A DNA stretch of 13,041 bases from Pseudomonadota bacterium (GTDB taxonomy: Bacteria > Pseudomonadota > Alphaproteobacteria > Acetobacterales > Acetobacteraceae). The DNA lies in assembly GCA_021805485.1 (NCBI GenBank), contig JAJZFF010000168.1, positions 7,265-20,305 on the forward strand, in the 5' to 3' direction. Positions 1-7,829 of the stretch are shown here, piece after piece. Below the pieces are notes generated by a model. The model was given only the letters and a program-made list of their open reading frames with translations, did not search any database and was not told where the DNA came from. The position numbers and the translations under genes are program-made. Within the stretch, counting starts at the first letter, position 1, and the number at the start of each line of letters is the position of its first letter.

Positions 1-699
1 GACCGGCTCGCGGCCGAGGCCGGGCCGCCGGACGGGTTGATCATCGCCAGCCCGGCCAATCCCACCGGCAGCATGCTGCGCGCCGCGGAGCTTGCCGAAC
101 TCGCGGCCTGGTGCAGGGCCAATGGCGTGCGCCTGATCAGTGACGAGATCTATCACGGCCTGCAGTACGGGACGCCGATCACCACCGCCGCCGCGGTGGA
201 CCCGGACGCCATCGTCATCAACAGTTTCTCGAAATATTTCTCGATGACCGGCTGGCGCGTCGGCTGGATGGTCCTGCCCGAGGCGCTGCTCCGCCCGGTC
301 GAGTGCCTGGCGCAGAATTTCTTCATCAACGCGCCGCACATCGCCCAGGTGGCGGCGCTGGCGGCGTTCGAGTGCGGTGACGAGCTCGAGGCCAATGTCG
401 CCCGCTACTGGCGCTCGCGCACGCGTCTCTTGGCGGCGCTGCCCGATTGCGGCTTCCCCCGCCTCAGCCCGGCCGACGGCGCCTTCTACCTCTACGCCGA
501 TATCGCCGGACGGGGTGAGGCCGGACGGGATGAAGACAGCGCGCGCTTCTGCGCCCGCATGCTGGCCGAGATCGGCATTGCCACCACCCCGGGCCTCGAT
601 TTCGACGCCGCGCGCGGCGGCCGTTTCGTTCGCTTCAGCTATTGCGGCCCCGAGGCGGACATCGCCGAAGCCGCCGCCAGGCTCGCCGGCTGGCGCTGA
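1..699 (+). CDS. PLP-dependent class I/II aminotransferase, C-terminal part (5' end outside window)
   Basis: Fold-type I pyridoxal-phosphate aminotransferase, cytoplasmic; the amino-acid substrate cannot be told from this fragment. The frame is open from base 1 and ends with TGA at 697-699, giving 232 residues. Family proteins usually have about 390, so roughly 150 N-terminal residues are missing. Fragment numbering: PANPTG at 18-23 (Asn20 contacts the cofactor), SDEIYHGLQYG from 47 (Asp48 pairs with the pyridine nitrogen, Tyr51 with the ring oxygen), NSFSKYFSMTGWRVGW from 74 with the Schiff-base Lys78 and phosphate-binding Arg86, and Arg211 in VRFSY near the end, the usual substrate-carboxylate arginine. 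All key residues in the visible part are intact, so it should be active. A TTG at 37 is an internal codon, not the start. It ends 7 bp from the stop of the opposing AsmA-like gene. Class is firm; specificity is unknown. Confidence 0.93.
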   Translation, partial: DRLAAEAGPPDGLIIASPANPTGSMLRAAELAELAAWCRANGVRLISDEIYHGLQYGTPITTAAAVDPDAIVINSFSKYFSMTGWRVGWMVLPEALLRPVECLAQNFFINAPHIAQVAALAAFECGDELEANVARYWRSRTRLLAALPDCGFPRLSPADGAFYLYADIAGRGEAGRDEDSARFCARMLAEIGIATTPGLDFDAARGGRFVRFSYCGPEADIAEAAARLAGWR

Positions 700-706
700 G
701 CCGACC

Positions 707-3700
707 TCAGCGAGGGTGTGGCGCGACCGGCGGCGGGCCCGAACCGCTTTCCCCGGGGGCGGGTGAGCTGTCGAACATGCCGAACAATCCGCGCAGGAAC
801 CCCGGGGTGAGGGCGGCGAGCGGGTTGACCGAGACCGCGGGGTCGTCGAGCGGGCCCTTCGCGGTGAAGGTGGCGGCGAAGAGTCCGCCGCCCTTCTCCG
901 GGCTGAACAGCCGACCGATCAGCGGGATTTCCCCCGGCAGCCGGTTCAGCGCGTAGGCCGGGACGATCGTGCCCTGCAGGTCGGCGGTGCGGGCGTCGAG
1001 ATCGATTTGACCCTTGGCGGTGAAGCCGAGCGAGGGCGAGTGGGCGCGCGAATCCTCGATCGTCATCTGGCCATCGGTGAGGCGGAACGAGGCCACCAGC
1101 TGATCGAACCCGAGCCCGGGCCCGTGCAGCGCGTCGAGCAGGCCATAGAGGGTCATCGCCTGCAGCACCTTCGCCGCCAGCGGCGCGTCGCGCAGGACGA
1201 AGGCTTCGATCTGCAGCCGGCCAAGGAAGGGATGCCCCGGCTGGCGGTCGGCGAAACGTCCGCTGAGATCGAGCCGGCCGCCCTGTACGCTCTCCAGCAC
1301 GCCGAAGGCGCGCAGCACCGCCCCGGCGTCGCCGACGCGCGCGGTCAACGCCCGCCCCGCCGCCTCGGGGGTGAGGGTGACGGTGAGCCGGTTGCCCCGG
1401 CCGGCCAGCACTTCCACATGCGCCCGCTGCAGCGTTTCGCCTTCCGTCTCGACGTGGGCGACGAGGTCGGTGAGCTCCCGACCGGGACCGAGCAGGACGC
1501 GGCCGAAGCTGGCGTCTGCGATCAGCGGCGGAGAACGCGCGCTGGCGGGGGGGGACGGGGGTGGTGTCGGCGCCGCGCTCTTCGGGCCGGCGGCCTTCGG
1601 CGCCGCCGCGGCACCAAACCGGGGGGCGAGGTCCAGCACCGTGCCGTTGATGCGCAGATGCAGCGGCGCTGACGGCTCGGCGCCGAACATGAGCTCGCCG
1701 CGCGCTTCGGTCCGGCCGAGGCGGATCTCGTCGAATCGGGCCGAGGCCGGCCGGCCGGCTGCAAACTGCACGCCGCCGCGCAGCGCCAGTCCCTCGCCCG
1801 TCAGCGCGATGGCGTCGATGCCGGCGAGGTGCGATTGCTGGAGCAGAACGCGCGCCGTCAGCGCCGCCGGCGTTTCGGTCGGCTTCTCCCAGGCGATCGG
1901 CGCCAGCGCCAGCTTCGTCCGACGCAAATCCGCCTGCAGCGCGATCTCGCCGGCGCCGTCGCGGCGTTCGGTCATCGCCGCCTTCAGGCTGGCCGGACCG
2001 GACGCGAACTCCCCGGCATCGAGCCCCACGCCGGCGAGCTGCGCCATGCTCGGTTCGGCGCTGACCGTGATGCGCTGCAGCGTCTGGCTCGGCGGGCCGG
2101 AGCGGAAATCCATCTCCACGGCGAGCTGCGCCGGGATCGCCGCCAGCTCGGCGCTGCCGTCCAGGTGCAGCCCGTCCTGATCGACATCGAAGCGGAGATT
2201 GCCATGGTCGAGGGCGTGGCCGGCGATGATGTCGCCGAGATGCCCCCCGGCGACCTGGCCGCTGGCCTTGATCGCGATCGCCTCCATGCCGACCGTCGCC
2301 TCCAGTGGCACACGCGCGGTCAGCTTCGCGGTGACATCGCCCCTGGGATCGACCAGCGCCAGCTTGCGCCGCTCGAACAGGTGCAGCCGCTTCGCCTGCA
2401 GCAGGGCCAGGGCGGCCGGGAGCGGGCCGGAAATGTCGAGCGCGATGCTGGCCACCTGGTCCTTGGCCATCAGGCCGTCGATGCGCAGATTGCCGGACGG
2501 CACGGTGAGGGTCCCCGGGGCGGCGTCTGCCGCCCGGGGCGGGGCCACGGGTGGGGCCGCGGGTGGTGGCGTCAGCACGCCGCCGCTGATGGCGATGTCC
2601 AGCGCATCCGGCGACAGCACGGTGAGCGTCGCCGGCACATGCTCCACCGGCGGCAAAGGCCGCAGCCAGTTCACCGTGAGATCCTTGCCCGAGACGTGCC
2701 CGCCGGCGTCGAGCACGGTGAGGTCGGAGCCATCCGGCTCGGCGGCGAGGCTCAGGTCGAGATGCGCCGCGTGCGCCTCGCCCGCGGTGACGTTCCCGGT
2801 GAGCCAGGCGCGCGCCCCGTTGGCCACGCCGGCCGGCCAATAGCGCGCCAGGTCGGCGAATGGCACCGTGTCGACATCGAGGCCGAGCCGCGCCTCGATC
2901 CGTCCGGGCCGGCGATCCGCGTCGCCACTCGCCGTCAGCACCGGTCCGGCGCTGCCGTCGGGCGCGGCGAGCGCGGCCCGCAGCGTCCGCAGCTCCAGAC
3001 GGTCGGGACTGATCCCCGCCTCGAGCGAGGCCCCCAGCAGCGGCACGCTCCCCTCCCCGGCGCGCAGCCGCCCGCTGCCGAGGGAGGCCTGCAGAACCGC
3101 GTGGCGCAGGCTAAACTCGGCCGTGAGCGCCACCTGCAGCGTCGCCGACAGCGGTGCCTCGAGCGCCGACAACGGCGCCAGCGCGGGCCGGGCGGCAGCG
3201 GGCAGGGCGGGAGCGAGCATGGCCGGGGCGAACGGCTCGGCGGTGAGGCGCAAGCTCGCCTCCTCGCCGGCGCCGCGCGGCAGCGTGCCGGAGACGGTGA
3301 GGTGGATCGTGCCATTGGGCAGCGCGAGGAGCAGCGTTCCGGCGGCATCGACCCCGCCGGCGCGATGGCGGCGCAGATCGAGGTCCGCCCGCCGCACCGT
3401 CCAGACCGCGCCGAGCGCCTGGTCGTCGATGCGCAGCGTCGCGTCGCTGATCACCAGCCGAGCGAACTGGCTCCAGCGCGTGGCGGTGATGCTGTGCCTG
3501 GCCGCGTCGCTGCCGCGCGGCGCGGCGAGCTCGGCGAGCAGAAGATCGAACGGGTTGGCCTCCGGCTTCGGTGCCGTTGCCTGGCCGGTGGTGCCGAAAT
3601 CGAGGCCGAGCGTGCCGTCGACCGAGCGGGTCACGGTGATCGCGGCGCCCTCGACGACGACGGCGCGCGGCACGATGCGCCCGACCAGCAGCCAGGCCAG

Positions 3701-4048
3701 AGAGAACGAGATCTCACCGCGCGGGACCAGGGCGAGCGTCCCCCCCGCAGCGTCGATGGCGCGCACCTCGCTGAGGCGGACCACGAGCGGCTGGCCGAAG
3801 CCTCGGGCCCAGCCGTTCCAGCCGAGGCTGGCCGAGCCGATGACCAGGCGGCTCGGCGCCAGCGCGGCGTCGGCCTCCGTGGTCAGCCGCCGCGCAAGCC
3901 AGTCGAGCCCGATCGGCCCCTGCGCCAGCCGCCAGGCGAGCACGCCGGCGCCGACCGTGGCGAGCATGGCCAGCGCCATCATGGCATGGGCAACACGGTG
4001 CAGCGTGAAGGCGGCCCCGCGCGCCGCTTGACCGGCGAAGCGTCTCAT
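707..4048 (-). CDS. AsmA/YhdP-like membrane-anchored envelope protein
   Basis: 1113 residues. The family (AsmA, YhdP, TamB relatives) consists of inner-membrane-anchored periplasmic proteins implicated in phospholipid transport and outer-membrane integrity; this exact protein is uncharacterised. One hydrophobic segment at about residues 19-39 follows a short Arg-rich N-terminus (MRRFAGQAARG), consistent with a signal anchor. The rest is soluble, rich in alternating beta-strand patterns. A DUF3971-like stretch lies near 393-440 (ARYWPAGVANGARAWLTGNV). The C-terminal AsmA-like region is about 840-1097, with the typical IVPAYALNRLPGEIPLIGRLF and DDPAVSVNPLAALTPGFLRG near 1022-1087. Two proline/alanine-rich linkers (about 497-513 and 810-843) separate domains. 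The ATG at 4048 is chosen because GAGG lies 6 nt upstream and the membrane anchor follows at once; the frame stays open to 4393, but only as shadow of glnE. Size is close to E. coli YhdP. Family call is good; precise function is inferred. Confidence 0.85.
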   Translation of the reverse strand: MRRFAGQAARGAAFTLHRVAHAMMALAMLATVGAGVLAWRLAQGPIGLDWLARRLTTEADAALAPSRLVIGSASLGWNGWARGFGQPLVVRLSEVRAIDAAGGTLALVPRGEISFSLAWLLVGRIVPRAVVVEGAAITVTRSVDGTLGLDFGTTGQATAPKPEANPFDLLLAELAAPRGSDAARHSITATRWSQFARLVISDATLRIDDQALGAVWTVRRADLDLRRHRAGGVDAAGTLLLALPNGTIHLTVSGTLPRGAGEEASLRLTAEPFAPAMLAPALPAAARPALAPLSALEAPLSATLQVALTAEFSLRHAVLQASLGSGRLRAGEGSVPLLGASLEAGISPDRLELRTLRAALAAPDGSAGPVLTASGDADRRPGRIEARLGLDVDTVPFADLARYWPAGVANGARAWLTGNVTAGEAHAAHLDLSLAAEPDGSDLTVLDAGGHVSGKDLTVNWLRPLPPVEHVPATLTVLSPDALDIAISGGVLTPPPAAPPVAPPRAADAAPGTLTVPSGNLRIDGLMAKDQVASIALDISGPLPAALALLQAKRLHLFERRKLALVDPRGDVTAKLTARVPLEATVGMEAIAIKASGQVAGGHLGDIIAGHALDHGNLRFDVDQDGLHLDGSAELAAIPAQLAVEMDFRSGPPSQTLQRITVSAEPSMAQLAGVGLDAGEFASGPASLKAAMTERRDGAGEIALQADLRRTKLALAPIAWEKPTETPAALTARVLLQQSHLAGIDAIALTGEGLALRGGVQFAAGRPASARFDEIRLGRTEARGELMFGAEPSAPLHLRINGTVLDLAPRFGAAAAPKAAGPKSAAPTPPPSPPASARSPPLIADASFGRVLLGPGRELTDLVAHVETEGETLQRAHVEVLAGRGNRLTVTLTPEAAGRALTARVGDAGAVLRAFGVLESVQGGRLDLSGRFADRQPGHPFLGRLQIEAFVLRDAPLAAKVLQAMTLYGLLDALHGPGLGFDQLVASFRLTDGQMTIEDSRAHSPSLGFTAKGQIDLDARTADLQGTIVPAYALNRLPGEIPLIGRLFSPEKGGGLFAATFTAKGPLDDPAVSVNPLAALTPGFLRGLFGMFDSSPAPGESGSGPPPVAPHPR

Positions 4049-4065
4049 GCCCAGCCTCGGCGGCG
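4049..4065. promoter_or_regulatory. 17-bp gap between divergent AsmA-like gene and glnE starts
   Basis: This is the whole spacer between two divergent ATG codons. On the minus strand it holds GAGG (4055-4058), 6 nt before the AsmA-like start. On the plus strand there is no convincing Shine-Dalgarno for glnE, only a GCG-rich run. The spacer is too short for a promoter, so promoters for both genes, if local, must sit inside the opposite gene's 5' coding sequence. I could not identify -35/-10 boxes by eye in this GC-rich DNA. Confidence 0.5.
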
Positions 4066-7041
4066 ATGCGCTCTGCCACCCCTCTGCCGCCGCTCCGTCC
4101 GGCCGCGCCGCGACAGCCCTGGCCGTCGGCGGCCGACCCGGCGGCGGCGGCCCGGTTCGCCGAGCATTTCGCCGCCATCGGCCGCTTCGAGGCGCGGCTG
4201 GCGGCCAGCCCGGGCGGTGCCGCCATGCTGGCGGCCATCGGCGGCAACAGCCCCTATCTGGCCGAATCGGCGCTGGCCGACAGCGCCGCCGTGCTCCGCT
4301 TTGCCGCCGAGGGTCCGGACCCGGTGCTGCAGGCGGCGCTGGCCGAGCTGGAGGCGGTGCCACCGACCCTGCCGCGCGCGCGCATCGCTGCACTGCTGCG
4401 CCAGGTGAAGCGGCGGGCGGCGCTGGTCATCGCCCTGGCCGATATCGGCGGGCTCTGGCGGCTGGCCCGCATCACCGCGGCGCTGAGCGCGCTGGCCGAG
4501 GCGACGCTGGAGACGGCGCTCGCCCATCTCCTGGCCGACAGCGCGCCGATGTTCGGCCCGCCGCTGCGCGCGCAGCTGCGCGGCTTCGTCATTCTCGGCA
4601 TGGGCAAGCTCGGCGCGCGGGAACTCAACTTCTCCAGCGATGTCGACCTGGTGGTGCTCTACGACCCGGCCGAGGACGACGCCCGCGCCGCGGTCGCGGT
4701 GCGCGTCGCCCGCGCGCTGGTCGGGCTGATGCAGGACCGCACCGAGGACGGCTACGTGTTCCGCACGGATCTGCGCCTGCGGCCCGACCCGGGCGCGACG
4801 GCGCCGGCGGTCTCGCTGCCGGCGGCGCTGGCCTATTACGAGAGCATGGGCCAGACCTGGGAGCGCGCGGCGATGCTGAAGGCGCGTCCGGTGGCCGGCG
4901 ACCTCGCCCTCGGTGCCGCGTTCCTGGACGCCATCCGCCCTTTCGTCTGGCGCCGCCATCTCGACTTCGCCGCCATCGCCGATATCCACGCCATGAAGCG
5001 GCGCATCGACGCGCAGGCCGCCCCGCGACGGCTTGAGCCCATGGGGCTGGCGAAGGGGCGGGCGCCGAGGGGTGCGGCCGGTCCGGGGCGGCTGGCCGGG
5101 CACAATCTCAAGCTCGGACGCGGCGGCATCCGCGAGATCGAGTTCATCGCCCAGACGCTGCAGCTGGTCTGGGGCGGGCGCGACCCCTCGCTGCGCGCCC
5201 CGGCCACGCTCGCCGCCCTCGCCGCGCTGGCGCGTGCCGGGCATCTTCCGCCCCGCGCCGCGGCCGAGCTCGCCCGCGCCTACCGGTTCCTGCGCAGCGC
5301 CGAGCACCGGCTGCAGATGGTCGCCGACCGGCAGACCCATGCTCTGCCCGAAGCGCCGGACGCGCTGGCCCGGTTCGCGATCTTTCTCGGCTATGCCGGC
5401 GTCGGGCCCATGGCGGCCGCGCTCCGGCGGCATCTGGACGCGGTCGGGCGCCATTGGGCGGCGTTGTTCGACGCCCTGCCGCCGCCGCCCGCCGCGGCCA
5501 CGCGGCTCTATTTCGACGGGCCCGACGATTCGCCGGCGACGCTCGAGACGCTGGCGGCGATGGGCTTCCGCGATCCCGGCGCCATCGCCGCCGCGGTGCG
5601 CTCCTGGCAGGCCGGGCGGGTCCGCGCCCTGCGCTCGCTCCGTGCCCGCGAGCTGATGGGCGCCACCCTGCCGCACCTGCTCGCCGCGCTCGCGCGTCAG
5701 CCGGATGCGGATCTGGCCTTCGCCCGCTTCGCCGGCTTTCTGGACCATCTCCCCGCCGGGGTGCAGCCATTGTCGCTGTTCGAGCGCAACCCGGCGCTGC
5801 TCGAACGCGTCGTCGCCGTGCTTGGCGCCGCTCCGGCGCTGGCGGACTATCTGGCGCGGGTGCCGTCCGCGCTGGACGGGCTGATCGCGCCCGAGGTGCC
5901 GGCGGCCTCCGTGCGGCTGCTGCGCCGCCGCGTCGCCGAGGCCGGCGAGTTCGAGGCCGTGCTGACGGCGCTCGCCCATGGCGTGCGCGAGCAGGAATTC
6001 GCTCTTGCGGTCGCGAGCATGGAGGGCCGGCTCGATGTCGATAGCGCCGGTCGCGCCCGCACCGCGCTCGCCGACGCCGTTCTCGCCGCCTTGCTGCCGC
6101 GCGTGCTCGCCAACCATGCCGCCCGCCATGGCCATGTGCGTGGTGGCGCCATGGTCGTCGTGGCTCTGGGCAAGGCCGGCTCGCGCGAGATGCTCGCCGG
6201 CTCCGACCTCGACTTGATGCTGGTCTATGACCATCCCGAGGCGGTAACCGAGAGCCGGGTGCGACGCGGAGACCGCGCGCGGGCGCTGCCCGTGAGCCAA
6301 TGGTTCATCCGTGCCGCCCATGCCTTCATCGCCGCCCTCACCGCGCCCAGCGCGGAAGGTGCGCTCTATGCGGTGGACATGCGGCTGCGCCCGTCCGGCA
6401 ACAAGGGGCCGGTGGCCGTCTCGCTTGCCAGCTTCGAGCGCTACCACGCCTCCTCCGCCTGGACCTGGGAGCGCATGGCGCTGACGCGCGCGCGCGTCGT
6501 CTCCGGGCCGCGGGGGTTGAGCCAGCGGGTCGAGGCGGCGATCACCGCTGCGCTGGCGCGGCACGAGCCGGCGGCGTCGATCCGCGCCGACGCCGCGGCC
6601 ATGCGCGCCCGCCTCGCCCGCGATGCCCCGCCTGCCGGCCCCTGGGACGTGAAGCTCCGGCCCGGCGGCCTGATGGAAGTCGAATTCATCGTCCAGGTGC
6701 TACAATTGATCCACGTCCAGGTGAACCCTGCCTCGGCTCATCCCACCACGGCGGAGGCGCTGACGCGGCTCGAGGCGGCCGGGGCGATCGGGGCGGCGGA
6801 CGCGGCGCGGCTGCGGCGGGCCGATTTCGTCTGGCGCACGGTGCAGGAGATGCTGCGCATCACCCTCGGGCGGATGCCGCGCGCGGATCTGCCGGAACCA
6901 ACGCGCGCGGCCATCGCCCGCGCCCTGGAGCTGGCGGTTCCGGCGCGGCTCGAAGCGACGCTGGACGAACTGGCCGCAAGCGTGCGCGCGGCCTTTACCC
7001 GGCTGGTCGGGCCGCCGGAGGTGGCCGGCGATCAGACGTGA
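4066..7041 (+). CDS. glnE: Bifunctional glutamine synthetase adenylyltransferase / adenylyl-removing enzyme
   Basis: 991 residues. GlnE attaches AMP to a tyrosine of glutamine synthetase (inactivating it when nitrogen is plentiful) and removes it again, under control of PII protein; cytoplasmic. Two tandem nucleotidyltransferase halves are visible. The N-terminal, adenylyl-removing half has GMGKLG at 178-183 and the metal-binding pair Asp192/Asp194 (SSDVDLVV), then RTDLRLRPDPG and a TWERAAMLKARPV stretch. The C-terminal, adenylylating half repeats this: ALGKAGSRE from about 700, Asp714/Asp716 (GSDLDLMLVYD), DMRLRPSGNKGPV and TWERMALTRARVV. Each half also has the partner motif: HNLKLGRGGIREIEF at 346 and DVKLRPGGLMEVEF in the C-terminal half. 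Both active sites look intact. Length is slightly above E. coli GlnE (946), partly from a Gly/Arg/Pro-rich insert at about 320-344. No in-frame start lies just upstream of the ATG at 4066, though its RBS is weak. Its last 10 bases overlap the end of sufA. Confidence 0.97.
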   Translation: MRSATPLPPLRPAAPRQPWPSAADPAAAARFAEHFAAIGRFEARLAASPGGAAMLAAIGGNSPYLAESALADSAAVLRFAAEGPDPVLQAALAELEAVPPTLPRARIAALLRQVKRRAALVIALADIGGLWRLARITAALSALAEATLETALAHLLADSAPMFGPPLRAQLRGFVILGMGKLGARELNFSSDVDLVVLYDPAEDDARAAVAVRVARALVGLMQDRTEDGYVFRTDLRLRPDPGATAPAVSLPAALAYYESMGQTWERAAMLKARPVAGDLALGAAFLDAIRPFVWRRHLDFAAIADIHAMKRRIDAQAAPRRLEPMGLAKGRAPRGAAGPGRLAGHNLKLGRGGIREIEFIAQTLQLVWGGRDPSLRAPATLAALAALARAGHLPPRAAAELARAYRFLRSAEHRLQMVADRQTHALPEAPDALARFAIFLGYAGVGPMAAALRRHLDAVGRHWAALFDALPPPPAAATRLYFDGPDDSPATLETLAAMGFRDPGAIAAAVRSWQAGRVRALRSLRARELMGATLPHLLAALARQPDADLAFARFAGFLDHLPAGVQPLSLFERNPALLERVVAVLGAAPALADYLARVPSALDGLIAPEVPAASVRLLRRRVAEAGEFEAVLTALAHGVREQEFALAVASMEGRLDVDSAGRARTALADAVLAALLPRVLANHAARHGHVRGGAMVVVALGKAGSREMLAGSDLDLMLVYDHPEAVTESRVRRGDRARALPVSQWFIRAAHAFIAALTAPSAEGALYAVDMRLRPSGNKGPVAVSLASFERYHASSAWTWERMALTRARVVSGPRGLSQRVEAAITAALARHEPAASIRADAAAMRARLARDAPPAGPWDVKLRPGGLMEVEFIVQVLQLIHVQVNPASAHPTTAEALTRLEAAGAIGAADAARLRRADFVWRTVQEMLRITLGRMPRADLPEPTRAAIARALELAVPARLEATLDELAASVRAAFTRLVGPPEVAGDQT

Positions 7042-7415
7042 AAGCTCTCGCCGCAGCCGCAGCGGCCCTTCTCGTTCGGATTGACGAAGGTGAAGCCGGA
7101 TTCGAGCGCACCCTGCCGGTAATCCATCACGGTGCCGATGAGGAACAGCGCCGCGCGGCGATCCACCAGTATGGTCAGGCCCTGGTCGGTGACGACTTCA
7201 TCGCCGGCGCCCGGCGCATCGACCCAGCCCATGTCGTAGGAGAGGCCCGAGCAGCCTTTGGTGCTGACGCCGATGCGCAGCAGCCGGCCCGCTTCGCTCC
7301 GGGCGTAGAGGCTGCGCAACCGTTCGGCCGCGGCCTCGGTGAGCTGCATCAGCGGCGGCAACGCCCGCTTCGGGCGAGCGGCGGGCGTGGCGGTCGGATC
7401 TGCGATCATGGACAT
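7032..7415 (-). CDS. sufA: A-type Fe-S carrier / iron-sulfur assembly accessory protein (HesB/IscA/SufA family)
   Basis: 127 residues. A-type proteins bind or pass on Fe-S clusters from the SUF scaffold to target apo-proteins. The three conserved cysteines are present: Cys55 (STKGCSGLSY) and the C-terminal Cys119 and Cys121 in GRCGCGESF, with the usual spacing of just over 60 residues. The core begins at LTEAAAERL (about 25), after a short Pro/Ala-rich N-terminal tail. Three starts compete: GTG at 7418, ATG at 7415 and ATG at 7409. GGAGG (7421-7425) is 2, 5 and 11 nt from them, so ATG 7415 is preferred. It is the last gene of the suf operon, 12 bp after sufT, and its stop overlaps the end of glnE by 10 bp in tail-to-tail orientation. 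SufA, IscA and ErpA are hard to separate by sequence alone; the symbol rests on operon context. Confidence 0.93.
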   Translation of the reverse strand: MSMIADPTATPAARPKRALPPLMQLTEAAAERLRSLYARSEAGRLLRIGVSTKGCSGLSYDMGWVDAPGAGDEVVTDQGLTILVDRRAALFLIGTVMDYRQGALESGFTFVNPNEKGRCGCGESFHV

Positions 7416-7420
7416 CACGG

Positions 7421-7425
7421 CCTCC
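7421..7425 (-). promoter_or_regulatory. Shine-Dalgarno of sufA
   Basis: The minus strand reads ACGGAGGCC followed directly by GTGATGTCCATG, where GTG, the first ATG and the second ATG are all in frame. GGAGG lies 5 nt before the first ATG (7415), which decides between the three candidate starts. It sits in the 12-bp gap after the sufT stop. Confidence 0.7.
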
Positions 7426-7427
7426 GT

Positions 7428-7829
7428 TCAGAACATATCGAGCTGCAATCGCGCTTCTTCGCTCATCCGGTCCGGCGTCCAGGGCGGTTCCCAGATCACC
7501 TCGACCTCGGCGTCGGTCACCCCCGGGACCGCGAGCACCGCCTCGCGCACCTGCTCGGGCAGTTCCTGCGCGCTCGGGCAGGCCGGCGCGGTGAGCGTCA
7601 TCTCTACTTTCACGCGTCCGTCCTCGAGCAGGTCGATCGTGTAGATCAGCCCGAGTTCGTAGATGTTGACCGGGATTTCCGGATCGTAGACGGTCGCGAT
7701 CGCGGCGATGACACTGTCCTCGGAGGGCACCGGAACGGTCTCGCCCGTGGGCGTCCAGGCCGCGTGCGGGGAGGGCGGTGGGGCAGGGTCGTGCGGCGCG
7801 GAAGAGGCTGGCGTTGCATTCTCACTCAC
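7428..7829 (-). CDS. sufT: SUF system Fe-S assembly protein SufT (MIP18/DUF59 family)
   Basis: 133 residues, related to PaaD, MIP18 and the N-terminal domain of ApbC-like proteins. SufT acts as an auxiliary maturation factor for Fe-S proteins. The DUF59 fold spans about residues 37-115: DPEIPVNIYELGLIY from 49, then TLTAPACPSAQELP with the conserved Cys84, then the characteristic SufT tail VIWEPPWTPDRMSEEARLQL to the end. The first 35 residues are Pro/Ala/Ser-rich and probably disordered. The start is a GTG at 7829, overlapping the sufU end by 8 nt; AGGAG (7837-7841) lies 7 nt upstream inside sufU, so translation is likely coupled. Placement between sufU and sufA in a suf operon supports the assignment over the phenylacetate paralogue PaaD, as no paa genes are nearby. 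Confidence 0.93.
   Translation of the reverse strand: MSENATPASSAPHDPAPPPSPHAAWTPTGETVPVPSEDSVIAAIATVYDPEIPVNIYELGLIYTIDLLEDGRVKVEMTLTAPACPSAQELPEQVREAVLAVPGVTDAEVEVIWEPPWTPDRMSEEARLQLDMF

Noticed and set aside
639..2840. 733-codon open frame on the minus strand, same strand as the AsmA-like gene but another frame
   Set aside because: Overlaps the AsmA-like gene fully and is Arg/Ala-rich with no motif; a frame shadow.
4049..4393. N-terminal extension of the AsmA-like frame to 4393
   Set aside because: The extra 115 residues are Arg/Pro-rich shadow of the glnE 5' end; the membrane anchor and a ribosome site place the start at 4048.
1829..4408. 859-codon open frame on the plus strand opposite the AsmA-like gene
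   Set aside because: Arg/Gly/Gln-rich composition without any recognisable motif, exactly antisense to a gene with clear domains. In this GC-rich DNA, stop codons are rare in the complementary frames.
4045..6564. 839-codon open frame on the minus strand opposite glnE
   Set aside because: Antisense to two conserved GlnE active-site halves; the translation is low-complexity His/Arg/Gly/Gln-rich and matches no family I know.
7032..7041. Possible truncation of glnE or sufA at their overlap
   Set aside because: SufA ends with the complete CGCGESF tail and GlnE reaches normal length, so the overlap is not a sign of damage to either gene.
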